DNA of 64,000 nt from BRH-c54 sp965284565 (GCA_965284565.1 OZ260100.1:2170001-2234000); one strand, 5' to 3'. Shown: positions 8,035-16,782, numbered from the stretch's first letter. Program-made: numbers and translations. The notes: generated by a model from the sequence alone, not told the origin.

Positions 8035-9609
8035 ATGAAGAAATATTTCAATTTATTTGATTTAACACAAAAAGTAAATTACAGAACAGAAGTATTATCC
8101 GGTTTAACAGTTGCTCTAGCACTTGTTCCCGAAGCAGTAGCTTTTTCATTATTGGCAGGTTTATCTCCACTAACAGGTTTGTACGCAGCATTTGTAATGG
8201 GTTTAGTTACTGCTATTTTAGGTGGTCGTCCAGGAATGATTTCTGGAGCTACAGGAGCTGTAGCAGTTGTTTTTGTTGGACTAATAACAGTGTTGAAACA
8301 ACAAAACCCTGATATTACTGTAGATGAAATTACTCAATATGTTTTTGCAACAGCAATACTTGCAGGTGTTCTACAAATACTAGTCGGGGTATTAAGGTTA
8401 GGAAAGTTAATGCGTTTAGTGCCTCATCCTGTAATTTTTGGGTTTGTTAATGGTTTGGCAATAATTATTTTCATGTCTCAGTTAAGCCAATTTACAACAG
8501 ATAGCACAGACCCAAATGCACCTTGGATGCAAGGAACTCAACTATTTACTTTTTTAGGATTAGTATTGCTATCTATGTTAATTATTTGGGGTTTACCTAA
8601 ACTTACTAAAGTTGTTCCTGCTGCATTAACAGCCATTTTAGTAATTTTTGGGTTAGTTTATTTTTTCAATATAGATACAAGTACTGTTGGAGATATTGCT
8701 TCTGTACAAGGTGGTTTTCCTCCATTGCACATGCCTACAATACCGTTAAATTTAGATACCTTTTTATTGATTTTTCCTTATGCGACAATTTTTGCAGGGG
8801 TTGGGTTAATTGAAAGTTTACTTACCCTAAATATTATAGATGAAATTACTGAAACCAGAGGAAGAGGAAATAAAGAAGCTGTAGCACAAGGTGTTGCCAA
8901 TATTTTTTCAGGATTTTTATCAGGAATGGGTGGCTGTGCTATGATAGGTCAGAGTTTAATTAACATTTCATCGGGAGCAAGAGCAAGGTTATCGGGAATT
9001 GTTGCTGCTATAATGTTACTGGTTTTTGTAATGTTTGGTGCCGGATTAATTGAAAAATTGCCAATGGCAGCACTTACCGGTTTAATGATTATGGTATCTA
9101 TCGGTACGTTTGAATGGGCAAGTTTAAAAACTTTTAAACGCATGCCAAAATCTGATGTGTTTGTAATGGTAATGGTTACTTTAATTACCGTTTTCCTGCA
9201 TAATTTAGCTTTAGCTGTAATTATTGGAGTAATAATAGCTGCACTTGTTTTTGCTTGGGATAATGCTAAAAGAATTAGAGCAAGAAAACATATTGATGAA
9301 AATGGAGTGAAACATTATGAAATTTACGGTCCCTTATTTTTTGGTTCGGTAACTGCTTTTAATGAAAAATTTGATGTGCTAAATGATCCCGATGAAGTAA
9401 TTATAGATTTTGAAGAAAGTAGAGTGGTGGATATGTCTGCAATTGAAGCGTTAAATAAATTGACAGAACGATATGATAAATTAGGTAAAAAAATTCATCT
9501 TAAACATTTAAGTGCAGACTGTAGAGCATTACTTCAAAATGCTGATAAAATAATTGATGTTAATGTGATGGAAGATCCTACCTATAAAGTTGTTGTAGAT
9601 AAAATTTAA
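8035..9609 (+). CDS. SulP-family inorganic anion transporter with STAS domain
   Basis: The 524-residue protein has the SulP (SLC26) arrangement: an N-terminal transport domain with about 11-14 membrane segments (residues 15-410), starting with the family signature GLTVALALVPEAVAFSLLAGLSPLTGLY written across 22-50, then a cytoplasmic STAS domain at about 425-520 with VIIDFEESRVVDMSAIEAL. Members carry sulfate, bicarbonate, or C4-dicarboxylates with protons or sodium. The substrate cannot be read from the sequence. The gene has its own promoter and stands alone between the spermidine-synthase-like gene and an orphan response regulator. Confidence 0.93.
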   Translation: MKKYFNLFDLTQKVNYRTEVLSGLTVALALVPEAVAFSLLAGLSPLTGLYAAFVMGLVTAILGGRPGMISGATGAVAVVFVGLITVLKQQNPDITVDEITQYVFATAILAGVLQILVGVLRLGKLMRLVPHPVIFGFVNGLAIIIFMSQLSQFTTDSTDPNAPWMQGTQLFTFLGLVLLSMLIIWGLPKLTKVVPAALTAILVIFGLVYFFNIDTSTVGDIASVQGGFPPLHMPTIPLNLDTFLLIFPYATIFAGVGLIESLLTLNIIDEITETRGRGNKEAVAQGVANIFSGFLSGMGGCAMIGQSLINISSGARARLSGIVAAIMLLVFVMFGAGLIEKLPMAALTGLMIMVSIGTFEWASLKTFKRMPKSDVFVMVMVTLITVFLHNLALAVIIGVIIAALVFAWDNAKRIRARKHIDENGVKHYEIYGPLFFGSVTAFNEKFDVLNDPDEVIIDFEESRVVDMSAIEALNKLTERYDKLGKKIHLKHLSADCRALLQNADKIIDVNVMEDPTYKVVVDKI

Positions 9610-9658
9610 AACCCAAAGATTAAGTATAAATACGTAGTTGGTTTCAGTATAAACTACA

Positions 9659-9689
9659 TTGTAAGATGTTCTAAGTACATCTAAATTTG
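9659..9689 (+). promoter_or_regulatory. Promoter of the NarL-type regulator gene
   Basis: TTG at 9659-9661 and TAAATTTG at 9682-9689 are 20 bases apart, a full match to TTG-N17-23-TAnnTTTG. The leader to ATG 9717 would be about 20 bases. Confidence 0.65.
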
Positions 9690-9716
9690 TGGTATTATAA
9701 TAACTAAATTATTTAT

Positions 9717-10370
9717 ATGGAAACGATTAATATACTACTGGTTGACGATCACACATTAATTAGAGAAGGACTTAAACTTATATTAAAAAAGAATAAGATT
9801 TTTAAAATAATTGGAGAGGCATCTAATGGAGTAGAAGCAATTAGATATATAGATAAAAATGCTTCGAAAATTCATGTAGTAATGCTAGATATTACTATGC
9901 CGGAATTAGATGGTTTTGAAGTAGCGAAGATTGTTAGGCAAAATCATCCTGAGATTAAAATTTTAGCACTTACCATGCATAGCGAAGAATCTTACATTAC
10001 AAAAATGATAGATGTTGGTGTTCATGGATATGTATTAAAAGATTCAAATTTAGAAGATTTATCAACAGCTATTAAAACTATTTTAGAGGGTAAGTCTTAT
10101 TATAGTAGCGATGTATCTGCTATTATGATAAATAGTTTAATGAATAAAGATAAAAAGAAAGAAAATAACGAATTAGAAAATCTTACAGAGAGAGAAATTC
10201 AAATTATCAATTTAATTACCGAAGGTTTTAAAAGCAGTGAAATAGCAGATCAACTAAAGTTATCTACCAGAACCATAGAGGTACACAGAAGAAATTTAAT
10301 GAAAAAATTAGATGTTAAAAATACAGCAGAATTAGTAAGTTTTGTTTTGAAGAGTAAATTAATTTCATAG
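9717..10370 (+). CDS. NarL/FixJ-family response regulator (REC plus LuxR HTH)
   Basis: The 217-residue protein has an N-terminal receiver (residues 4-120: LLVDDH, phospho-acceptor in VVMLDITMP, ALTMH, YVLKDS) and a C-terminal LuxR-type helix-turn-helix (about 150-212: ENLTEREIQIINLITEGFK, then SSEIADQLKLSTRTIEVHRRNLMKKLDV across 172-199). No kinase gene is adjacent. Its receiver closely resembles the receiver-only protein at 4093, so the HisKA_3 kinase at 383 is a likely partner for both. This is inference from similarity and distance. It is expected to bind DNA as a dimer after phosphorylation. Confidence 0.95.
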   Translation: METINILLVDDHTLIREGLKLILKKNKIFKIIGEASNGVEAIRYIDKNASKIHVVMLDITMPELDGFEVAKIVRQNHPEIKILALTMHSEESYITKMIDVGVHGYVLKDSNLEDLSTAIKTILEGKSYYSSDVSAIMINSLMNKDKKKENNELENLTEREIQIINLITEGFKSSEIADQLKLSTRTIEVHRRNLMKKLDVKNTAELVSFVLKSKLIS

Positions 10371-10396
10371 TTAGTTTAGATAGAGTTAGTAAATTG

Positions 10397-10429
10397 AAAA
10401 GCCCTTAATTTATTTTAAGGGCTTTTCTT
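10397..10429. terminator. Bidirectional rho-independent terminator
   Basis: AAAAGCCCTTAA (10397-10408) pairs with TTAAGGGCTTTT (10415-10426), with A- and T-tracts outside the stem on both sides. It separates the convergent response regulator and racemase-like genes and suits both strands. Confidence 0.85.
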
Positions 10430-11503
10430 TTAAACTATTTTTTTGGTAATGTATTCAGAATTGAAAAGCCTCAACGCTCCCATGTATTTTAATCGGAAAG
10501 AAATTAAATCACCAATATGGTAATCTTTATCAGACTTTTCAATATCAAGCACTAACATATCAGAACTGGCTCCTACAATTGTAATGTTTTTATCTTCTGG
10601 AATTATTAAATCTGAATTAGCAACATCTAATACACCTAAATCTATAATAGCTCTGTGATGGGTTTTTCCATAATCTTCAGGGTTAACTTCAAACTCTTCT
10701 CCACTAGGGTTTTCACCCATATTACCAATAGGATTAATAGGTTTTTCTGTTATTTCAATAATTTCTGCAAAGAGTTTGAAAACATCTGTTTCCATACCTT
10801 CAAAAGTTTCTCCAGTAATCAAGTTATTACCAAAAAATAATGCTTCACCAACTCTAAAATGGTTAATCCCAGCAGGTAATTGTTTCATTAATAACAATGG
10901 AATTACTACACTTGTTCCACCTGTAACCCAAGGTATTTTTCTATTAAATTTAGATTCGATTAACTGTTTATACAAACTAAGTTGTACCATTTTATCTTCT
11001 GATGGGTAAACTCCATGTAAACAGTTGAGGTTAGTTCCTATTCCGGTAACTTTTATGTTGGGTAATTTAAAAATAGAACCGTAGAAATCCATCAAATCAT
11101 CCCCCATAACACCTTCTCGTAAATCGCCCAACTCAATCATAATAATGATTTTGTGAATTTTATTCTGTCTAACAGCCTCTTCTGAAAGCCATTTTATCGT
11201 TTCAAATTCTGTATTAAAGCTAGCATCAGCATATTTTACAATTTTTTTTATGCTTCTTTTTGCCGGAGGCTTTATGTAAACAGTATCAATTTCCGGAGCA
11301 AGCTTCTTAATTTTTACCAAATTACTTACACGGGCATCACAAATTTCTTTAATGTCTAAGGTAAGTAATTCTTTAAGATAAAGTTCGTTGCCACATAATA
11401 GTTTACTTACAACAGCCCACTCAATATTATTAGTTTTAAAAAGTTGATCGAGATAGTTGTAATTCTTTTTTAATTTATCTCTGTAAAGTTCTATAAAAGC
11501 CAT
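10430..11503 (-). CDS. Ornithine/alanine racemase-like PLP protein (fold type III)
   Basis: The 357-residue product belongs to the alanine racemase N-terminal (TIM barrel, PLP) superfamily, subgroup of ornithine racemase Orr and YhfX. The PLP lysine is in VSKLLCGNELYLKELL near residue 34. Other subgroup features are ICDARVSNLVKIKKL, WVTGGTSVVIPLL and GINHFRVGEALFFGNN. The C-terminal domain is shorter than in alanine racemase. It lies 7 bases downstream of alr in the same operon, so two racemase-type enzymes are co-transcribed. The substrate is unknown; ornithine, lysine or another basic amino acid is plausible from the family. Confidence 0.85.
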   Translation of the reverse strand: MAFIELYRDKLKKNYNYLDQLFKTNNIEWAVVSKLLCGNELYLKELLTLDIKEICDARVSNLVKIKKLAPEIDTVYIKPPAKRSIKKIVKYADASFNTEFETIKWLSEEAVRQNKIHKIIIMIELGDLREGVMGDDLMDFYGSIFKLPNIKVTGIGTNLNCLHGVYPSEDKMVQLSLYKQLIESKFNRKIPWVTGGTSVVIPLLLMKQLPAGINHFRVGEALFFGNNLITGETFEGMETDVFKLFAEIIEITEKPINPIGNMGENPSGEEFEVNPEDYGKTHHRAIIDLGVLDVANSDLIIPEDKNITIVGASSDMLVLDIEKSDKDYHIGDLISFRLKYMGALRLFNSEYITKKIV

Positions 11504-11510
11504 GGTTCAA

Positions 11511-12665
11511 TTATTTTATAATTTTTCTTGGGATATCTTCTGGTAGTCGAGTAAGTAATTCATAGTTTAGTTGGTTACTCATTTCTCCAAAAGAGTTAGC
11601 AGTAATAGTAATTCCATTTTGTTGACCAATTAAAACTACCTCATCACCTTTTTCAACTTCAGGTATATTTGTAATGTCAACAATCATCATATTCATATTT
11701 ACTAAACCAATTACATCTACACGATGACCTCTTATAATAGCTTTTCCTTGGTTACTTAATGAGCGACTAAAACCATGAGCATATCCAACAGGAATAGTAG
11801 CAATTTTCATGTCCGTTTCGGCTAACACAGTTGTTCCATAACTAATATATTCTCCAACTGCAACATGTTTTGTTCCCATAACATAAGTTTTCCAAGAAAT
11901 TACAGGTTGTAAAGGGTTTTCATTTAACTTATGTTTGGTATAATACTTCATTTGTGTTTCTCTACTTGACCAAAGACCATACTGCATTATTCCCACACGA
12001 ACTAAATCGTTTATTGTTTGAGGATAATTAATAACAGCAGCTGAACATGCTAAATGTTTTTGTTTGAAATCTATATTGTTACTTTTAAAAAATTTATAAA
12101 CCCTATTGTAAAATACAATTTGCTTTTTTACTCTAAAATAATTGGTAATACTTTCTGCTCCAGCAAAATGAGTACATAATCCTTTTATATCTAAATGTTC
12201 TTTATTATCTTCAATAAAATGAATAACATCTTTTAGTTCATCTACACAAAAACCAGTTCTGTTCATGCCTGTTTCAATTTCTATATGGACAATGGCTTTT
12301 TTCTTTAGTTGTTTGGCAGTTTTTACAGCATGTTGCAGTCTATCTAAATCGAACACAAAAAATTCAATATTTAAATCGATTGCCCACTCTAGTTCTTGTG
12401 TAGAATCTGCAACTCCCATAATCAATATGGTGCTATTGCCATTACTTACTTTTTTAAAACGATAAGCTTCATTAGTACTAAACACAGAAAAATGGTTTAC
12501 ACCAACTTCTTCAGCCATGGGTGCAAAAACTTCTATGCCATGTCCGTAGGCATTTCCTTTAATTACAGATGAGAAAACACAAGATTCGCCAATGAGCGAA
12601 CGGATAAAGGTTAGGTTGTTTTGATATGCAGTTTTATTTATTTCTATTGTTGAGGTAACATCCAT
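11511..12665 (-). CDS. alr: Alanine racemase
   Basis: The 384-residue protein is a PLP-dependent alanine racemase that supplies D-alanine for peptidoglycan. The PLP lysine lies in VIKGNAYGHGI near residue 38. The second catalytic base is the Tyr of GEYISYGTTVLAE near 273, and PVGYAHGFSRSLSN and LVNMNMMIVDIT follow in the C-terminal beta domain. Start and length fit the family. It is the third gene of a four-gene reverse operon (GNAT, M20 amidohydrolase, alr, Orr-like). The intergenic gaps are 15 and 7 bases. Many Bacteroidota also have a murF-alr fusion, which would be elsewhere; this copy may therefore be a second, specialised racemase. Confidence 0.93.
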   Translation of the reverse strand: MDVTSTIEINKTAYQNNLTFIRSLIGESCVFSSVIKGNAYGHGIEVFAPMAEEVGVNHFSVFSTNEAYRFKKVSNGNSTILIMGVADSTQELEWAIDLNIEFFVFDLDRLQHAVKTAKQLKKKAIVHIEIETGMNRTGFCVDELKDVIHFIEDNKEHLDIKGLCTHFAGAESITNYFRVKKQIVFYNRVYKFFKSNNIDFKQKHLACSAAVINYPQTINDLVRVGIMQYGLWSSRETQMKYYTKHKLNENPLQPVISWKTYVMGTKHVAVGEYISYGTTVLAETDMKIATIPVGYAHGFSRSLSNQGKAIIRGHRVDVIGLVNMNMMIVDITNIPEVEKGDEVVLIGQQNGITITANSFGEMSNQLNYELLTRLPEDIPRKIIK

Positions 12666-12680
12666 TTTTAAGGTACTATC

Positions 12681-13814
12681 TTAAGTTAATAATTTTTGGG
12701 CTATATTAATAAACATAGCAGTTCCTAATGGAGCAATTTCATCAGGAAAATCGTAATCAGGATTATGCAGTCGGGGAGTATCTTCTCCCGAACCCAATCC
12801 AAACATTGCACCTTTATATATAGTTGTAAAAAGTCCAAAGTCTTCTCCCCAAGGGAAAGGAGATGGCTTTTCTAAAGTGTCAAAATTGTTTTCTGTAGCA
12901 GTTTGTTTAATAATATCTACTATTTCGGCATTGTTTTCATTAGCCTCAAAAGCTTCTGTAAAAGAAATAGCAATGGTTAATTGTTCTTCTTTAGCAATTT
13001 TTTCAGCTAAAGCACTTATTTTATCAGTAAGTTCTTTTGTTCGTTCATTACTAAGTGTTCTTATTGTAAAATGCGTTTCGCCATATCCTGCTGAAGTCCC
13101 GTAAGCTTTACTACCAATATGGGTATAAATAGGAGTGATAACAGTGTAATGTTCATCATCCTCAATATTTCTGGCAAGCGCTAACGTTTGTTGTGTTATT
13201 TTACTTATTGCTAACGAAGGATTAATACCTTTATGCGGTTCGGCAGCATGAGAAGTTTTTCCTGTAAGCTTAATAATAATGCTAGTTACAGAAGGTGTGA
13301 AATTTCCATATTTATAAACTATTTGTCCTTTTTTATAGCCCGGAACATTGTGTAAGGAAATAGCATAATCAGGTTCAATTTGCTTAAAGTTAGCATCTGC
13401 CAATACTTCTTTAGCACCTTCGCCATTTTCTTCTGCAGGTTGAAAAAGTAACACAACTCTTCCTTTTTCTGGTCGATTATTGCTATAGTGTTTCCCTGTA
13501 GCAGCTATAATACTCATGTGTCCATCATGTCCACATAAATGAGCTTTCCCAGCTGTTTTAGAAATGTAATCAAAGGTATTAATTTCCTGAATAGGCAAAG
13601 CATCTAACTCACTTCTTAGCATAACGGTTTTTCCAGGAGTTTTGCCATTAAAAACAAAAGCTACTCCTGTTTTTCCTAAATGTACCGTTTGGTCAGGATG
13701 GAGTTTATCAAAAAAAGCAATAATTCTTTTCTTTGTTTCAAATTCTTCTCCTGAAATTTCAGGGTGTTGATGTAGTTCTTTACGCAAAAGAACAATTTCG
13801 TTGTCGGTTATCAT
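12681..13814 (-). CDS. M20 family metal-dependent amidohydrolase
   Basis: The 377-residue protein is an M20D-type amidohydrolase (hippurate hydrolase, N-acyl-amino-acid or IAA-amino-acid hydrolase group). Metal-binding features are LRKELHQHPEISGEEFET at the start, HLCGHDGHMS near residue 92, QPAEENGEGAKEVL near 128 and HNVPG near 153; the Cys of CGHDGH is typical of this subgroup. A lid/dimerisation domain at about 175-285 contains GKTSHAAEPHKGINP. It has no signal peptide, so it is cytoplasmic. It overlaps the GNAT gene by 4 bases and precedes alr, suggesting removal of an acyl group from an amino acid or peptide handled by the operon. Confidence 0.9.
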   Translation of the reverse strand: MITDNEIVLLRKELHQHPEISGEEFETKKRIIAFFDKLHPDQTVHLGKTGVAFVFNGKTPGKTVMLRSELDALPIQEINTFDYISKTAGKAHLCGHDGHMSIIAATGKHYSNNRPEKGRVVLLFQPAEENGEGAKEVLADANFKQIEPDYAISLHNVPGYKKGQIVYKYGNFTPSVTSIIIKLTGKTSHAAEPHKGINPSLAISKITQQTLALARNIEDDEHYTVITPIYTHIGSKAYGTSAGYGETHFTIRTLSNERTKELTDKISALAEKIAKEEQLTIAISFTEAFEANENNAEIVDIIKQTATENNFDTLEKPSPFPWGEDFGLFTTIYKGAMFGLGSGEDTPRLHNPDYDFPDEIAPLGTAMFINIAQKLLT

Positions 13815-14245
13815 TTTTTTAAACGCATTTCTAAATACGGATTGGTAAATCCCATTTTTTCATATAAAAATTTTGCAGGATTATCTTTTTCAACATGAAG
13901 AGCAATGTCGCCATCAGTCTTTTCTATGGCTTTTTGCATAATTTGTTTTCCAACGCCTTTTCCTCGTTGGTTTTTGTTTACTGCAATATAAACTAAAATA
14001 TTTTCGGGAATATAACCACTCATGCCTGTATTGTTGATGATGGTAGCTCCCACAATTTCATTATTTTCTATGGCTAATAAAATTAAGCCGCCTTTGTTTG
14101 GCGTAAATACATAGTCAATACATTTTTGGATAGCATCTTTTGCATCTCCATATTGATCTAAATGTTCATATAAAAAGTTAACAATTTTATTATCGTTATA
14201 AATTGAGTGTTTTCCTGTTTGTGGTGTTATAAGTAAAATTTCCAT
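13811..14245 (-). CDS. GNAT-family N-acetyltransferase
   Basis: The 144-residue protein has the GNAT acetyl-CoA fold: LILLAIENNEIVGATII (strands 2-4) and the pyrophosphate-binding loop NQRGKGVGKQIMQKA near residue 93, then LHVEKDNPAKFLYEKMGF at the C-terminus. It is the first gene of the reverse operon and overlaps the M20 amidohydrolase by 4 bases (ATGA), so the two are translationally coupled. One enzyme adds and the other removes acyl groups, but the acceptor is unknown. Protein or small-molecule acetylation cannot be told apart from sequence. Confidence 0.88.
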   Translation of the reverse strand: MEILLITPQTGKHSIYNDNKIVNFLYEHLDQYGDAKDAIQKCIDYVFTPNKGGLILLAIENNEIVGATIINNTGMSGYIPENILVYIAVNKNQRGKGVGKQIMQKAIEKTDGDIALHVEKDNPAKFLYEKMGFTNPYLEMRLKK

Positions 14246-14506
14246 TTTTTGTCTTGATTATTAATTTTAGAATTAATTTAAATAAAGTACATCAAGAAAA
14301 GTCAGCGATAGAAATAAGGTAAAAGAAAAGTGATAATTAAATTGAGAATCATCTTTTTTATTTGGTTTCAAGCAAAGATACTATTATTTAGAGCTAATTC
14401 CAAAATTGATGGTGATGTTAGCTTTTTTTAAGAATAAAATTATTTTCTTTTAAAAGAAAGAAGTTTTAAACCATTAATTTAGCAGAAACCAAAACTTAAA
14501 AATAAC

Positions 14507-15004
14507 ATGGCAAAAATTAAATTTAAAGGAAACGAAATAAATACAAGTGGAACACTTCCAAATGTTGGTTCGCATGCAAAAGATTTTCGGTTAGTAGCAA
14601 CTGACTTAAGTACCAAAACATTAAGTGACTTTAAAGGAAGTAAATTAATATTAAATATTTTTCCAAGTATTGATACAGGTATTTGTGCCGAATCAGTAAG
14701 AAACTTTAATAAAAAAGCAGCAGACTTAGACAACACAAAAGTATTGTGTATTTCTAGAGATTTACCTTTTGCTCAAAAAAGATTTTGTGGTGCAGAGGGA
14801 ATTGAAAATGTAGAAATGTTATCTGACTTTAAAACAGGTCAATTTAGTAAAGATTATGGTTTAGAAATGTTAGAAGGACCTTTAGCCGGATTAAGTTCAA
14901 GATGTATTGTTGTTTTGGATGAAACAGGAGAGGTAGTTTATACAGAACAAGTGGAAGAGATTGTTACAGAACCTGATTATGAGAAAGCTTTAGCAAGTAT
15001 TTAA
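14507..15004 (+). CDS. tpx: Thiol peroxidase (2-Cys peroxiredoxin)
   Basis: The 165-residue protein is a Tpx-type peroxiredoxin that reduces hydrogen peroxide and organic hydroperoxides using thioredoxin. The peroxidatic Cys60 is in FPSIDTGICAESVR and the resolving Cys94 in FAQKRFCGAEGIENV. These are close to the canonical Tpx pair. The N-terminus (KFKGNEINTSGTLPNVG) and length are typical. It is monocistronic; the 261 bases upstream contain no gene and no clear promoter match. Confidence 0.96.
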   Translation: MAKIKFKGNEINTSGTLPNVGSHAKDFRLVATDLSTKTLSDFKGSKLILNIFPSIDTGICAESVRNFNKKAADLDNTKVLCISRDLPFAQKRFCGAEGIENVEMLSDFKTGQFSKDYGLEMLEGPLAGLSSRCIVVLDETGEVVYTEQVEEIVTEPDYEKALASI

Positions 15005-15077
15005 TTTGGATATTTAAAATAATTTTATTAACTTTTGACCATAAGAACTAATTATTAACCATTAAAATATATGTATT

Positions 15078-15563
15078 ATGAGACTAAGAAGACTTTACCT
15101 ACCTATTATATTAGGAGTAATAATTTTAAATAGCAGTATCTTATTTGCTCAAGGTCATACTCAAATTAAAGATGTAGATGAGTTGAAAACAGAAGACAAA
15201 GTACTTGTTGAAAGTTATCCTCATGTATTTAAAGGAGCAAAAGTTAATAAAGTAGAAAAATTAAATTCAAAACATTCAAAAGTTTACTACTCGGTAGGAG
15301 GGAATGAATTTGAAGCAATTGTGAATTCTGACAGGAAAGATTTATTGCTAGTAGCCACTTGCAAGGTAATTAAGAATGATGAGTTACCTCAATTGGTAAA
15401 AGATGTTTTTACAAAAGAGGTGAAAGGTAAAATTGAAAAATCATTTTCAGTTACAACTCCTTATTCATCTGAAATATATAGAATTGATTATGTTAAAAAA
15501 GATGGGGAATTGAAGAGTATGTTTTATGATAAATTAGGAGCTGTGCAAAAAGCACCTTATTAA
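15078..15563 (+). CDS. Secreted PepSY-like protein
   Basis: The 161-residue protein starts with a signal peptide (hydrophobic residues about 7-23, cleavage after LFAQ). The mature part has two similar halves: KVNKVEKLNSKHSKVYYSV...NEFEAIVNSDRK and a second with KGKIEKSFSVTTPYSSEIYRIDYVKKDGE. This is the pattern of PepSY-like (BLIP-like) periplasmic domains common in Bacteroidota. Function is unknown; such proteins are thought to bind peptides or inhibit proteases, which is family inference only. It ends just before a bidirectional terminator. Confidence 0.75.
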   Translation: MRLRRLYLPIILGVIILNSSILFAQGHTQIKDVDELKTEDKVLVESYPHVFKGAKVNKVEKLNSKHSKVYYSVGGNEFEAIVNSDRKDLLLVATCKVIKNDELPQLVKDVFTKEVKGKIEKSFSVTTPYSSEIYRIDYVKKDGELKSMFYDKLGAVQKAPY

Positions 15564-15582
15564 TTTTAAAACTTTAAAACAT

Positions 15583-15618
15583 AAAAAAAGCGGTTAATAA
15601 AATATTAACCGCTTTTTT
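15583..15618. terminator. Bidirectional rho-independent terminator
   Basis: AAAAAAGCGGTTAATA pairs with TATTAACCGCTTTTTT (15603-15618) around a 3-5 base loop. It lies between the convergent PepSY-like and anti-sigma genes and suits both. Confidence 0.88.
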
Positions 15619-15621
15619 GTT

Positions 15622-16047
15622 TTAATGAGACTTTCTAAACCTGAAATATTTAGTAACCACATCCACCATTAAAATTAAGAATACAGCAGAAACAACAGTG
15701 TTTACGTTTTCGATTTTTGGCAATGCAACATCAATAAAAATCGGAATGGCACTTAATATGTAAATTATAGCCACAATAATGGAGGTGTAAACCGTCCATT
15801 TTAAATCAATAAAAACAGGTTTTATCTCCGTTTGAAAATGGCTTAATACTTTTTCACTGACATCAATTTTATCGTTTACTGCTAAATTGCTTTGAATAAC
15901 TTTGCCAAATGACGTTTCTTCATTTAATTTTACCTGACAAGTTTCGCAATTGGTTAGATGCTCATTTATAGCAACAAGTTGAGCTTTATCATCTAATAAT
16001 TGATTGCTAAATTCAAAAATTTCTATATCGGTTAAATGTTTATTCAT
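15622..16047 (-). CDS. Anti-sigma factor (zinc-finger type, single membrane span)
   Basis: The 141-residue protein has an N-terminal zf-HC2-like motif with HLTNCETCQ (His-x3-Cys-x2-Cys near residues 30-37). Near residues 82-102 and 112-130 are hydrophobic segments (SIIVAIIYILSAIPIFI, then VVSAVFLILMVDVV), so it is membrane-anchored. It overlaps the upstream ECF sigma gene by 8 bases, the usual arrangement for a sigma/anti-sigma pair. It is expected to hold the sigma factor at the membrane until a signal releases it. The signal is unknown. Confidence 0.85.
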   Translation of the reverse strand: MNKHLTDIEIFEFSNQLLDDKAQLVAINEHLTNCETCQVKLNEETSFGKVIQSNLAVNDKIDVSEKVLSHFQTEIKPVFIDLKWTVYTSIIVAIIYILSAIPIFIDVALPKIENVNTVVSAVFLILMVDVVTKYFRFRKSH

Positions 16048-16603
16048 AGCGAATTTGATTTAATAAAGTTACATCTTTTTCAGACAATAGGGATTTAAAA
16101 TTTTCTCTTGCTCTAAATAATTTTACTCTAATATTAGCTGCCGAAAGTGCTGTAATAGCTTCAATTTCTTTCAACGATAATTCGTTAAGGTAAAATAAAG
16201 TCAAAAGTTCTTTTTGGTCGGCAGGCAGTTGGTTAAAAAAATGTTCAATCATTAACGTCATGTCTTTATCAGCATATGTGTCGAGTATGTTTTTTTCGTT
16301 ATCAACTACCGGGATGCTTTCCGTAAGTTCAGTAGTAGAAATTTTATTTTTCCTTAAATAATTCAGTATTTCATGGTGAGCAATACTATATACCCAAGTT
16401 TTAAGTTTAGATTTTCCCTCGAAAGTGTTGATGTTTTTAATACATTTAATCAACACATCCTGTGTAATTTCTTCAGCAACCTCTCGCTGATGGGTCATTT
16501 TTGCACACAGTACAAATACAAATTGCTGATGCAACTGCACAAAATAGTTAATAGCCGAATGACTTTTACTTTGTAATCCTTTTATGAGGTCTGTTTCTTC
16601 CAA
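16040..16603 (-). CDS. ECF sigma factor (sigma-70 region 2 and 4)
   Basis: The 187-residue protein has sigma region 2 (about 25-90: VAEEITQDVLIKCIKNINTFEGKSKLKTWVYSIAHHEILNYLRK across 43-86) and region 4 (about 130-178: LPADQKELLTLFYLNELSLKEIEAITALSAANIRVKLFRARENFK), with nothing between but a linker. It is co-transcribed with the anti-sigma gene, which it overlaps by 8 bases. An ECF-like promoter 39 bases upstream is matched exactly in spacing by one in front of the divergent gene at 16783, so autoregulation is likely. Confidence 0.95.
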   Translation of the reverse strand: MEETDLIKGLQSKSHSAINYFVQLHQQFVFVLCAKMTHQREVAEEITQDVLIKCIKNINTFEGKSKLKTWVYSIAHHEILNYLRKNKISTTELTESIPVVDNEKNILDTYADKDMTLMIEHFFNQLPADQKELLTLFYLNELSLKEIEAITALSAANIRVKLFRARENFKSLLSEKDVTLLNQIRYE

Positions 16604-16641
16604 TTAATTAAGTTACTTATTCTTTTCGTGTATAAAAGTAA

Positions 16642-16668
16642 GACACATAAACGAAATAAAATGTTACA
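16642..16668 (-). promoter_or_regulatory. ECF-type promoter of the sigma/anti-sigma operon
   Basis: On the reverse strand TGTAAC (16663-16668) is followed after 17 bases by TGTC (16642-16645). The AAC core at -35 and GTC at -10 are typical ECF promoter elements. The same elements, spacing and an ATTTT run after the -35 occur on the other strand at 16724-16750. The leader to ATG 16603 would be about 30 bases. Confidence 0.65.
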
Positions 16669-16723
16669 AGTTTTAATTAATAGGTTGATTTAAAATTAAT
16701 TTCTAAAAAAAAATCTTTCTAGT

Positions 16724-16750
16724 TGTAACATTTTTTCATTAGCTGTTGTC
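16724..16750 (+). promoter_or_regulatory. ECF-type promoter of the divergent small membrane protein gene
   Basis: TGTAAC (16724-16729) is followed after 17 bases by TGTC (16747-16750), the same layout as the promoter of the adjacent sigma gene. Transcription would begin near 16757-16760. This places the in-frame ATG at 16756 outside the transcript and favours ATG 16783 as the start. Confidence 0.65.
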
Positions 16751-16782
16751 AAAGCATGTACAAACCAATTAAATTTAAAATT

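Noticed and set aside
14246..14506. Small RNA or riboswitch in the GNAT-tpx gap
   Set aside because: No stable stem, terminator or conserved motif could be found by eye in this 261-base stretch.
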